Below, in pieces: positions 17,363-24,946 of a DNA stretch of 59,815 nt. The notes beneath the pieces are model-generated. The model did not search any database and was not told the DNA's origin. It saw nothing but the letters and a program-made list of their open reading frames with translations. This stretch comes from an uncultured Collinsella sp. (lineage in GTDB: Bacteria > Actinomycetota > Coriobacteriia > Coriobacteriales > Coriobacteriaceae): NCBI GenBank assembly GCA_958412345.1, contig CATYSO010000013.1, positions 1 through 59,815 on the forward strand, given 5' to 3'. The position numbers and the translations under genes are program-made. Every line of letters starts with the position of its first letter. Positions within the stretch are counted from its first letter, which is position 1.

Positions 17363-18126
17363 AGATAGTAGAGGCAATCGGCGCGGCGTTCGGAACGTTC
17401 TCGCGCATCCCCGTCCCGAAATCGGCCTGGACTGATTTCGGGTCAACCCATGCGCTTGCCGCGTTTCCCCTGGTGGGCCTTGCGGAAGGCTTCCTCATGA
17501 CGGCGTGGGGACACGTTGCGAACCTGCTCGGCGTGCCCGCGACCATCGTCGCGGCCGTGCTCGTGGCGCTGCCTGTGGCGGTGACGGGAGGCATCCACCT
17601 AGACGGGCTCTGCGACACCTCCGATGCGCTTGCAAGTTGGGCCCCGCGCGAGCGAAAGCTCGAGATCATGCACGACCCGCGGGCGGGCGCCTTCGGGGTC
17701 ATCGGTGTTGTTGTGTACCTTATTCTGCAGTTTTCCCTTTTCACCGCGCTGCCGCTTACGGCGGGGGCGTTCCTCGCGCTTCTGTGCTCGCTCGTGTTCT
17801 CCCGCTCGCTTTCGGGGCTCGCCGTTGAATGCTGGCCTGCCGCGCGTGCGGACGGCATGGCCGCGGGGCTCTCGCCTGCGAAGAAGCGCGCGGCGATCGT
17901 CGTGCCGCTTTGCGCTTTCGCTGCGGCTTCGGCTGCAGGGATGGTCGCGTGCACTCAGGCCGTCGGCGCCCTTATGGCGGTGGCGGGGCTTTTGGCGCTC
18001 GCGTGGTACCGCCATGTTGCCCTGTTCCGATTCGGCGGGGTGACGGGGGATTTGGCCGGATGGTTTCTGCAATGGGCCGAGCTCGCGATGCTTGCCATGC
18101 TGGTGGCGGGGGGCATGCTCCTATGA
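17359..18126 (+). CDS. cobS: Adenosylcobinamide-GDP ribazoletransferase (cobalamin synthase)
   Basis: Membrane enzyme joining adenosylcobinamide-GDP and alpha-ribazole. The 255-residue protein has FGTFSRIPVPK near the N-terminus, the family signature GGIHLDGLCDTSDAL (about 77-91), RKLEIMHDPRAGAFGV (about 98-113) and several hydrophobic helices. GTG 17359 overlaps the cobU stop by 4 bases. The family motif with acidic residues for Mg is intact. Confidence 0.92.
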   Translation: MKIVEAIGAAFGTFSRIPVPKSAWTDFGSTHALAAFPLVGLAEGFLMTAWGHVANLLGVPATIVAAVLVALPVAVTGGIHLDGLCDTSDALASWAPRERKLEIMHDPRAGAFGVIGVVVYLILQFSLFTALPLTAGAFLALLCSLVFSRSLSGLAVECWPAARADGMAAGLSPAKKRAAIVVPLCAFAAASAAGMVACTQAVGALMAVAGLLALAWYRHVALFRFGGVTGDLAGWFLQWAELAMLAMLVAGGMLL

Positions 18127-19124
18127 TGCTCGTGGTAGGTGGCGCGCATTCGGGGAAGAGGACCTTCGTGTGCGAAAAGCTCGGGTTCGCGGCGGACGAT
18201 TTCGTCGACGCGGCGCAGCTTGCGGAGGACGGCGTGCCCGCGGCTTTTGCCGGCCGCGTTGCGTACCGTGCTGAGGAACTCGTACGCGCGCTCGACGCTG
18301 ACCGGGCGCTCGAGCGACTGATCGGCTTCGACGTAGTGATTCTGCCCTTGGTCGGCTCGGGGATCGTCCCCATGTGTGCGGAAGACGCCCAATGGCGCGA
18401 GCGCGCGGGGCGCCTGGGATGCGCGCTCGCTGCGCGCGCCGACGTCGTCGTGCGCATGACGTGCGGGATACCCCAGGTCATCAAAGGAAACCTTGCCGAT
18501 GCGCCTCGTGGGACGCAGGGCGCGGGCGCGCCTTTGGAAGTCGTCTTCGTGCGCCATGGTGCCACGTCTGGCACGGAAGACCATCGCTACAGCGGGGCGG
18601 GCACCGACGAGCCCCTGTCGAGCGCGGGCGAGCGCGCTTTGCGCGACCTCGCGTGCGACCGTGACGTGTTCCGTGTTATCACGAGCGGCATGGCCCGCAC
18701 CGACCAGACGGCGCGCATTCTCTTCCCGAATGCGGAGCTTATGGCGTGCCCCGGTCTGCGCGAGATGGATTTTGGTGATTTCGAGGGGCGAAGCGCCGCC
18801 GAGCTTAAAGAGGATGCGCGCTACCGCGCCTGGGTAGACTCCTGGTGCGAGACGCGCTGCCCGCATGGCGAGGGCAAGAGCGATTTCATCCGCCGCGTCG
18901 TCGCGGCGTTTCGGGAGGCGTGCAAATCGGAGCGCGCCCAGGGGAGTGGTCGCGCCGTCTTCGTCGTTCACGCGGGTACCGTGAAAGCGCTACTCTCCGA
19001 GCTAGCTGTCCCGAAAATGGGATACTTCGACGTGCATACCGAGCCGGGCGGCGCATGGGCCGCCACCTGGGACGGGCGCTGCCTTCGCGACGTTCGCCCC
19101 GCTTCGGGGGGCGATGCCCGGTGA
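18123..19124 (+). CDS. Fusion of a degenerate CobU-like domain and a CobC-type histidine phosphatase
   Basis: A 333-residue protein of two parts. Residues ~1-125 resemble CobU: P-loop-like GGAHSGKRTF (about 6-15), LPLVGSGIVPMCAEDAQWRERAGRL and CGIPQVIKG, but no HRALR-type guanylylation histidine. Residues ~138-333 are a histidine phosphatase: VFVRHGATSGT (catalytic RHG), LREMDFGDFEGRS and a late FVVHAGTVKALL. The second half should be alpha-ribazole phosphatase (CobC), which is otherwise missing from the operon. The first half may be regulatory, or a kinase-only copy. It overlaps cobS and cbiB starts and stops by 1-4 bases. Confidence 0.85.
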   Translation: MMLVVGGAHSGKRTFVCEKLGFAADDFVDAAQLAEDGVPAAFAGRVAYRAEELVRALDADRALERLIGFDVVILPLVGSGIVPMCAEDAQWRERAGRLGCALAARADVVVRMTCGIPQVIKGNLADAPRGTQGAGAPLEVVFVRHGATSGTEDHRYSGAGTDEPLSSAGERALRDLACDRDVFRVITSGMARTDQTARILFPNAELMACPGLREMDFGDFEGRSAAELKEDARYRAWVDSWCETRCPHGEGKSDFIRRVVAAFREACKSERAQGSGRAVFVVHAGTVKALLSELAVPKMGYFDVHTEPGGAWAATWDGRCLRDVRPASGGDAR

Positions 19125-20098
19125 TGACGATTCTTGCCGTCGCCGCTGGGTTCGCGGCCGACCTTGCCTTTGGCGACCCGCGCTGGCTTCCCCATCCCGT
19201 TGTCGCCATGGGGCGCGCGATCACGTGGGCCGAAGGCCGCCTGCGGGACGCATTCCCGCAAACGTCCGCGGGCACGCGCGCCGCAGGGCTTGTGCTCGCC
19301 GTGGCGCTTCCGCTTGCGTGTGGGCTTTTGACCTGGGGAATCCTGCATCTTTGCGGCATGGTTCACCCCGTCTTGCGCTTTGTGGCCGAGGCATGGGCGA
19401 GCTATCAGATTCTCGCGGCATGCGAGCTGCGCCGCCAGAGCCTGGCCGTGGCCCGCGCGTTCTCGAAGGGCGGCCTTGTCGCGGCGCGCGAAGCCGTCGG
19501 GCTCATCGTGGGACGCGACACGTCTGTTCTCGACGAGCAGGGCGTTGCGCGCGCCGCCGTGGAAACGGTGGCGGAGAACGCGAGCGACGGCGTCATCGCG
19601 CCGCTTTTCTACCTTTTTATCGGGGGTGCGCCCTTGGGCATGGCGTATAAGGCGGTGAACACGCTCGACAGCATGGTGGGCTACAAAAACGAGCGCTACA
19701 TCGACTTCGGCTGCGCCTCGGCGCGCCTCGACGATGCGGTGAATTGGATTCCCTCGCGCTTGTCGGCCCTGCTCATGATTGCCGTGTGCCCGATCGTCGG
19801 GCTCGACGCGCGCGGGGCGGCGCGCATCTGGCGCCGCGATAGGCGTCGCCATGCGAGCCCGAACGCGGCGCAGACCGAGTCAGCGTGCGCGGGCGCGCTC
19901 GGGCTGCGCCTGGCAGGACCCGCGGTGTATTTCGGTAAGCTCGTTGAGAAACCGACGATAGGCGACGCGTCCCGCGAAATCGAGTGGGGCGACATCGCCC
20001 GGGCGACAAGGCTCATGCTCGCCGCGTCCGTATGCGCGCTCGTCGTCTTCGGCGCCGCGCGCGCGGCGGTCGTGCTCGCCGTGGGGGCGATGGCATGA
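19124..20098 (+). CDS. cbiB: Adenosylcobinamide-phosphate synthase
   Basis: Membrane protein that attaches (R)-1-amino-2-propanol phosphate to adenosylcobyric acid. The 324-residue protein has the family start FAADLAFGDPRWLPHPVVAMG (about 8-28), VAENASDGVIAPLFYL (about 147-162), KAVNTLDSMVGYKNERY (about 173-189) and AVNWIPSRLSALL. ATG 19124 shares a base with the previous stop; GTG 19121 is equally possible. The overlap with cobD is 4 bases. Confidence 0.92.
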   Translation: MTILAVAAGFAADLAFGDPRWLPHPVVAMGRAITWAEGRLRDAFPQTSAGTRAAGLVLAVALPLACGLLTWGILHLCGMVHPVLRFVAEAWASYQILAACELRRQSLAVARAFSKGGLVAAREAVGLIVGRDTSVLDEQGVARAAVETVAENASDGVIAPLFYLFIGGAPLGMAYKAVNTLDSMVGYKNERYIDFGCASARLDDAVNWIPSRLSALLMIAVCPIVGLDARGAARIWRRDRRRHASPNAAQTESACAGALGLRLAGPAVYFGKLVEKPTIGDASREIEWGDIARATRLMLAASVCALVVFGAARAAVVLAVGAMA

Positions 20099-21318
20099 GG
20101 GAAGACCATGCCGCGCCCCGGGCTGCCGGGGGAATCCTGCGCGCCCGTGCGCATGGGGGTAGCACGCAATCGCTCGGCATCGCTTGCGAAGGGGGCGCCT
20201 CCGACCTCATTGACTTCTCGGTGAACGTGAATCCGGCAGGCCCCTCGCCGCGCGCCGTCGCCGCAGCTTGCAAGGCGCTTTCTCGAATCGACGCCTACCC
20301 CGATAGGGAAAGCCTCGCCCTCGTTCGCGCCCTAGCGCGCGCCCAGGGCATTCCCGAAGATACTATCGTCTGCGGCGCGGGCGCGTCCGACATCATCTGG
20401 CGGCTTGCCGCGGCGGTGCGCCCGAAACGCATCGTCGTGTGCGCGCCGACGTTCTCTGAATATGCGGAGGCGGCATCGTACTACGGCGCATGCGTGCAGG
20501 AGTTCCCGCTCTCCGAAGCGGACGACTTCGACGTGCCCGCCTCCTTCGCCCGCGCGATCGAGGGGCCGGGAGACGTGGCGTACCTCTGCAATCCGAACAA
20601 CCCGACGGGGCGCCTCGTCGACCCCAGCGTGATCGATGCCGCGGCTTGCCGCTGCGAGCAGGTGGGCGCGCTGCTCGTCGTGGATGAGTGCTTCCTCGGA
20701 TTTGCGCCCGACGCCCGCGAAAGGAGCGTGGCCGCACGCGCCGCGTGTTCGCGCCATGTGGCCGTGCTCTCCGCGTTCACCAAGCTCTACGGAATGGCGG
20801 GGTTGCGGTTGGGATATCTTATCAGCGGAAACGCCCAACTCATCGAGGGGATTCGCCGGGCGGGGCAGGCGTGGCCCGTCTCCTCGGTCGCCGAGGCCGC
20901 GGGCATCGCCGCCCTAGAAGACGTCGAATACGTCTCGCGCACGCGCGATGTATTGGCGGGCGAGCGAGCGTGGCTTTCCCACGAGCTCTCCTCGCTCGGG
21001 CTTTCCGTCGTGCCGTCGGATGCGAACTTCCTTTTAGTCCGCACGCCGGCGAAAGACATCCCCGAGCGCCTGTATAAACAGGGAGTTTTGGTCCGCACGT
21101 GCGACTCGTTTTCGGTACTGTCCCGTTTCTGGTGCCGCGTCGCGGTGCGCACGCGCAAGGAGAATGCCCGGCTTGCGATGGCGTTCAGTCGCGCGCTTCG
21201 GGCGGAAGGCGCATCGGGCGAAGGCGAACCCGACGAACGGGGCGGCGCTTCTTGCAGCGGCGCTATGGCGGGCGCGGATGGCCGAGGCTCGGCGAAGGAG
21301 GTCGATACCCGTGGGTAG
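20095..21318 (+). CDS. cobD: Threonine-phosphate decarboxylase (PLP-dependent, HisC-like)
   Basis: Makes (R)-1-amino-2-propanol phosphate from L-threonine phosphate for CbiB. The 407-residue class I/II aminotransferase-fold protein has DFSVNVNPAGPS (about 41-52), the CNPNNPTGRL motif (about 165-174), VVDECFLGF (about 201-209) and the PLP-lysine segment SAFTKLYGMAGLRLGY (about 230-245). The last ~45 residues are a Gly/Ala-rich tail of no clear function. It lies between cbiB and cbiP, supporting CobD rather than histidinol-phosphate aminotransferase. Confidence 0.9.
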   Translation: MREDHAAPRAAGGILRARAHGGSTQSLGIACEGGASDLIDFSVNVNPAGPSPRAVAAACKALSRIDAYPDRESLALVRALARAQGIPEDTIVCGAGASDIIWRLAAAVRPKRIVVCAPTFSEYAEAASYYGACVQEFPLSEADDFDVPASFARAIEGPGDVAYLCNPNNPTGRLVDPSVIDAAACRCEQVGALLVVDECFLGFAPDARERSVAARAACSRHVAVLSAFTKLYGMAGLRLGYLISGNAQLIEGIRRAGQAWPVSSVAEAAGIAALEDVEYVSRTRDVLAGERAWLSHELSSLGLSVVPSDANFLLVRTPAKDIPERLYKQGVLVRTCDSFSVLSRFWCRVAVRTRKENARLAMAFSRALRAEGASGEGEPDERGGASCSGAMAGADGRGSAKEVDTRG

Positions 21319-22810
21319 GGCGAAGCCCATCATGATCCAGGGCACCATGTCGAACGCGGGGAAGAGCCTGCTTGCGGCTGGGCTGTGCCGTGTGCTTTCG
21401 CAGGACGGCCTGCGCGTGACTCCCTTCAAGAGCCAGAACATGGCGCTCAACAGCGGTGTCACGGCCGACGGGCTCGAGATGGGGCGCGCCCAGATCATGC
21501 AGGCCGAGGCGTGCGGCATCGCGCCCGACGTGCGCATGAACCCCATCCTGCTCAAGCCCGAAAGCGACCACCGAAGCCAGCTCATCGTGGCCGGCAAGGC
21601 GCAGGGAGCCTTCGCTGCGAGGGACTACTTCGCGCGAAAGAAGGCGCTCATGCCGCAGATTTTGGAGGCGTTCGATTCGCTCGCGGAGGAAAACGACGTC
21701 ATCGTCATCGAGGGCGCCGGCAGCCCCGCCGAAATCAACCTTTCCGAAAACGACATCGTCAACATGGGGCTCGCGCGCGCCGTGTCCTCCCCCGTGCTGC
21801 TCGTGGGCGACATCGACCCAGGCGGGGTGTTTGCCCAGCTCTACGGTACGGTCGCGCTCTTTGCGCCCGAGGATCGCGCGCTTTTGCGGGGGCTTGTGGT
21901 GAACAAGTTCCGCGGCGATGTGGAAATCCTGCGCCCGGGTTTGGCCCCGCTCGAGAAGATGTGCGGGGTTCCCGTCGTGGGGGTCGTGCCGTATCTTACG
22001 CTCGACCTGGACGACGAGGACTCGCTCGCGCCACGCCTATCTGCCCGCGAGGCGCGCGGCGTCATCGACGTCGCCGTCGTGCGCCTTCCGCATCTGTCGA
22101 ACTTCACCGACTTCGACCCGCTTTCGCGCGTGCCCGGCATGGGCGTGCGCTACGTTTCCTCGACGACCGATCTGGGCCGACCCGACCTGGTGGTGCTTCC
22201 CGGCTCGAAGACCACGCTCGATGACGCGCGCTGGCTTGCGGCTGGCGGCATCGGAGCCTGTGTACGCGCGCTTTCGGGCGCGGGCACGCCGGTGCTCGGC
22301 ATATGCGGAGGCTACCAGCTTTTGGGAGACGAGCTTTCCGACCCGCACGGCAGGGAAGGCGCTGGCACCGCGCGCGGGCTCGGCCTCATCCCTGCAAGTA
22401 CGGTGTTCAAGGAGGAAAAGCGCCTCGCCCAGTCGGAGCTGCGCATCACGGGCGCCCAAGGCGCGTTCTCGGTATGGAACGGCATGACGGCGCGCGGGTA
22501 CGAGATTCACGACGGCGAAACGACCGTCTTCTGCGCCCCTGCGGGCACGATTGGCGGCAAACCAGAAGGCGCGGCCTGCGGAAACGTGTTCGGAACCTAT
22601 CTCCACGGTCTGTTCGACGAACCGGGGGTGGCGCTCGCTCTCGCGCGCTCGCTCGCGCGCATGCGCGGCCTGCCCGAGAGCGTCGTGGGTGCTGCGGGCG
22701 CAGCATCCGCGGCCGATCACCGTGCGCGCGAGTTCGACCGCCTGGCCGACGTCGTGCGCGGGGCGCTCGACATGGAGTATGTCTACCGCATTATCGAGGA
22801 GGGCGTATGA
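21311..22810 (+). CDS. cbiP: Cobyric acid synthase
   Basis: Amidates side chains b, d, e and g. The 499-residue protein has the N-terminal GTMSNAGKSLLAAGLCR P-loop region (about 11-27), PFKSQNMALNSGVT (about 38-51), MGRAQIMQAEA and GAGSPAEINLSENDIVNMG (about 135-153), then a glutamine amidotransferase half with LPGSKTT, VLGICGGYQLLG (nucleophile Cys) and TYLHGLFD. GTG 21311 is chosen because GAAGGAGG lies about 9 bases upstream; it overlaps cobD by 8 bases. Confidence 0.92.
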   Translation: MGRAKPIMIQGTMSNAGKSLLAAGLCRVLSQDGLRVTPFKSQNMALNSGVTADGLEMGRAQIMQAEACGIAPDVRMNPILLKPESDHRSQLIVAGKAQGAFAARDYFARKKALMPQILEAFDSLAEENDVIVIEGAGSPAEINLSENDIVNMGLARAVSSPVLLVGDIDPGGVFAQLYGTVALFAPEDRALLRGLVVNKFRGDVEILRPGLAPLEKMCGVPVVGVVPYLTLDLDDEDSLAPRLSAREARGVIDVAVVRLPHLSNFTDFDPLSRVPGMGVRYVSSTTDLGRPDLVVLPGSKTTLDDARWLAAGGIGACVRALSGAGTPVLGICGGYQLLGDELSDPHGREGAGTARGLGLIPASTVFKEEKRLAQSELRITGAQGAFSVWNGMTARGYEIHDGETTVFCAPAGTIGGKPEGAACGNVFGTYLHGLFDEPGVALALARSLARMRGLPESVVGAAGAASAADHRAREFDRLADVVRGALDMEYVYRIIEEGV

Positions 22811-23322
22811 TCCACGTGTATCATGGCGACGGCAAAGGCAAGACCACGGCGGCGATGGGCCTCGCCCTTCGCATGCTCGCCGCAGGCCGTCGCGTCGTCG
22901 TCGTGCAGTTCCTAAAAGACGGTGAAACCGGGGAAGCGCGCCTGCTCGCCGAGCATTTCGGCGTGTCCGTGTTCGCGGGGAAGGTGTCGGACAAGTTTAC
23001 CTGGTCGATGACGTCGGAAGAACTTGCCGCGACGTGCGAGCTGCACGATGGGAACCTCGCTTCCGCGCTCGCCGAGCTCGAGGGCGCTCAGGAGGGGCTG
23101 CTCGTGCTCGACGAGGCGCTCGATGCGCTTTCGAAGGGGCTTGTCGACGAGGCGCTCGTGGACCGCGCGCTCGATATATCCGCGCGCGGCGTCGAAGTAG
23201 CGCTCACCGGGCGCGCGCCTTCCCGCAAGATCGTGGAGAGGGCCGACTACATAACCGAGATGCGGTGCGAGAAACACCCCTACGCTCAGGGGATATGTGC
23301 AAGGGAAGGAGTGGAGTACTAG
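22807..23322 (+). CDS. cobO: Cob(I)yrinic acid a,c-diamide adenosyltransferase (CobA/CobO/BtuR type)
   Basis: Adds the upper adenosyl ligand. The 171-residue protein begins IHVYHGDGKGKTTAAMGLALR (P-loop GDGKGKTT, about 7-14) and has VVQFLKDGETGE (about 37-48), LLVLDEALDALSKGLV (about 98-113), LTGRAPSRKIVERADYITEM and a final EKHPYAQGICAREGVEY. This is the BtuR family rather than PduO. It overlaps cbiP by 4 bases and ends flush with cbiC. Confidence 0.92.
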   Translation: MIHVYHGDGKGKTTAAMGLALRMLAAGRRVVVVQFLKDGETGEARLLAEHFGVSVFAGKVSDKFTWSMTSEELAATCELHDGNLASALAELEGAQEGLLVLDEALDALSKGLVDEALVDRALDISARGVEVALTGRAPSRKIVERADYITEMRCEKHPYAQGICAREGVEY

Positions 23323-23964
23323 ATGGATTCCAAGGAGATGGCGCCCGGCGACATCGAGCGGCGCAGCTTCGAGATCATCACCGAAGAGCTCGGCGGCCGC
23401 ACGTTCCCGCCGCTCGAAGAGCCCGTCGTGAAGCGCGTCATCCACACCACTGCCGACTTCTCGTACGCCGATTCCCTCGTGTTCACCCATGACGCCGCGC
23501 ACTGTGCGCTCGACGCACTGCGCGCAGGGGCCACGGTGCTCACCGACACGAACATGGCGCTCGCAGGCATAAGCAAGCCCGCGCTCGCGAAGCTCGGCTG
23601 CAAGGCCGTGTGCTACATGGCCGACTCTGATGTTGCCGCGGCTGCGCGCGCCGCGGGCACGACTCGCGCCGTTGCGAGTATGGACAAAGCTTGCCGCATC
23701 GAGGGTCCGCTTATCGTGGCCGTCGGCAACGCTCCCACAGCACTTCTGCGCCTCGCTGAGCTCATGGACGCGGGGAAGATCGCGCCCGCGCTCGTCGTTG
23801 GGGTGCCGGTCGGGTTTGTGAACGTGGTCGAGGCGAAAGAGGAGTTACTCGCGCGACGCGTGCCGGCCATCGTCGCGAGGGGTCGCAAGGGCGGCTCGAC
23901 CGTGGCGGCCGCCATTATGAACGCGCTGCTCTACCAGATCACGCGCCCAGGCGGCCCGAAGTGA
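23323..23964 (+). CDS. cbiC: Cobalt-precorrin-8 methylmutase
   Basis: Moves the methyl group from C11 to C12. The 213-residue protein has RRSFEIITEELG near the N-terminus, VKRVIHTTADFSYA (about 37-50, with the catalytic His), VGNAPTALLRLAEL and LVVGVPVGFVNVVEAKEELL, and a C-terminal GRKGGSTVAAAIMNALL, all standard for CbiC/CobH. It starts directly after the cobO stop with a GGAAGGAGTGG site upstream. Confidence 0.93.
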   Translation: MDSKEMAPGDIERRSFEIITEELGGRTFPPLEEPVVKRVIHTTADFSYADSLVFTHDAAHCALDALRAGATVLTDTNMALAGISKPALAKLGCKAVCYMADSDVAAAARAAGTTRAVASMDKACRIEGPLIVAVGNAPTALLRLAELMDAGKIAPALVVGVPVGFVNVVEAKEELLARRVPAIVARGRKGGSTVAAAIMNALLYQITRPGGPK

Positions 23965-24734
23965 CGGCGCCCGCATCCGCGCCGGCGCTGCGCATCTTCG
24001 CAGGCACCACCGAGGGCCGCCTTCTGTGCGAATGGGCGAGCGGGGCGGGCATCCCCGCCCGTGCCTATGCGGCAACCGAGTACGGAGGCGAGCTTTTGGG
24101 CGAGCTTCCAGGCATCGAGGTGCATGCGGGCAGGCTCGACGAGGCTGACATGGAGCGCGAGCTTTCCGGCGCACGCATCGTTGTCGATGCTACGCACCCC
24201 TTCGCTACGCTCGCAAGCGGCAATATCCGGGCCGCTTCGCTCGCCGTGGGTGCACGATGCCTGCGCCTTGCGCGCCCGGTCGAGGCGCTGCCCAAAGGCG
24301 TCGTGTCGGTCGCGTCGATCGCCTGCGCGGCGCGCTTTCTCTCCGAGAACCCGGGTCGCGCGCTTCTCACGACGGGGAGCAAGGAGCTTGCTCCCTACAC
24401 GAGCGTCGCCGATTTCGCGGAGCGCTTCTTCGTGCGTGTGCTCCCGCTGCCCGGTGCTATAACGAAGTGCATCGACGCGGGGTTTTCGCCGTCGCACGTC
24501 ATCGGCATGCAGGGGCCCTTCACCCGCGAGCTCAACGAGGCGATGCTTCGGCAGGTGGGCGCCCAGTGGCTTGTGACCAAGGACTCTGGAACCGTAGGCG
24601 GCACGGCCGAGAAGCTCGCCTCCGCGCGCGGCGCGGGAGCGCGCTGCATCGTGGTCGCCCGTCCCGCCGAGGGAGGCGGGGCCCTTTCGCTTCGGGAAGT
24701 GGAAGACGCGCTCTTACGGGAGTTCGCGCGCTAG
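23961..24734 (+). CDS. cbiJ: Cobalt-precorrin-6A reductase
   Basis: NAD(P)H-dependent reduction of the corrin ring. The 257-residue protein has the N-terminal RIFAGTTEGRLLCEWA (about 10-25), IVVDATHPFA (about 73-82), LLTTGSKEL (about 134-142), HVIGMQGPFTRELNEAML (about 180-197) and LVTKDSGTVGGTAEKLASA (about 204-222), typical of CbiJ/CobK. GTG 23961 overlaps the cbiC stop. It is the last gene of the operon and its stop lies inside a 12-bp hairpin. Confidence 0.91.
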   Translation: MTAPASAPALRIFAGTTEGRLLCEWASGAGIPARAYAATEYGGELLGELPGIEVHAGRLDEADMERELSGARIVVDATHPFATLASGNIRAASLAVGARCLRLARPVEALPKGVVSVASIACAARFLSENPGRALLTTGSKELAPYTSVADFAERFFVRVLPLPGAITKCIDAGFSPSHVIGMQGPFTRELNEAMLRQVGAQWLVTKDSGTVGGTAEKLASARGAGARCIVVARPAEGGGALSLREVEDALLREFAR

Positions 24735-24756
24735 GCGCTCGCCGCGCCTAGCGCGC
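24726..24756. other. GC-rich hairpin at the end of the B12 operon
   Basis: Twelve perfect base pairs (24726-24737 with 24745-24756) around a 7-base loop, spanning the cbiJ stop codon. There is no following T-run, so it may protect or process the transcript end, or act as a weak terminator. Confidence 0.5.
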
Positions 24757-24856
24757 CCTCCCGCCCGCGAGGAGGAGCGCCCCGAGCAAGCTCGACCCGT
24801 ACAAGCCCGTCATCCATCAATAGCTCGAGGACAACGCCCAGAACTGGCGCAAACAG
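24757..24856. other. Non-coding right end of the island
   Basis: A hundred bases with no open frame that I can support and no RNA motif. The base composition drops from very GC-rich at its left to chromosomal-like at its right, ending at the direct repeat. Confidence 0.4.
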
Positions 24857-24936
24857 CCCTTCAATAAGTTGCGGTGAAATAGTGTCTGTTTTTGCTGCTA
24901 GATAGCATAGTCAGTCCTTAATTCACCGCAACTTGT
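24857..24936 (+). repeat. Right 53-bp direct repeat (24857-24909) within a complete palindromic intergenic element
   Basis: The left arm AAGTTGCGGTGAA starts at 24867 and the right arm TTCACCGCAACTT ends at about 24934, with spacer between. The first 53 bases equal 2270-2322 but for one base. The same arms, with another spacer, occur at 41190-41258. Confidence 0.92.
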
Positions 24937-24946
24937 TAGTGGTGGC

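Noticed and set aside
8430..24734. Long antisense open frames throughout the B12 operon
   Set aside because: High GC produces long stop-free frames; the products are Arg/Ala/His-rich and lack any domain, while the sense frames carry clear family motifs.
2270..24909. Island as a prophage or integrative conjugative element
   Set aside because: No integrase, relaxase, phage structural or replication gene is visible; all genes fit B12 synthesis or uptake.
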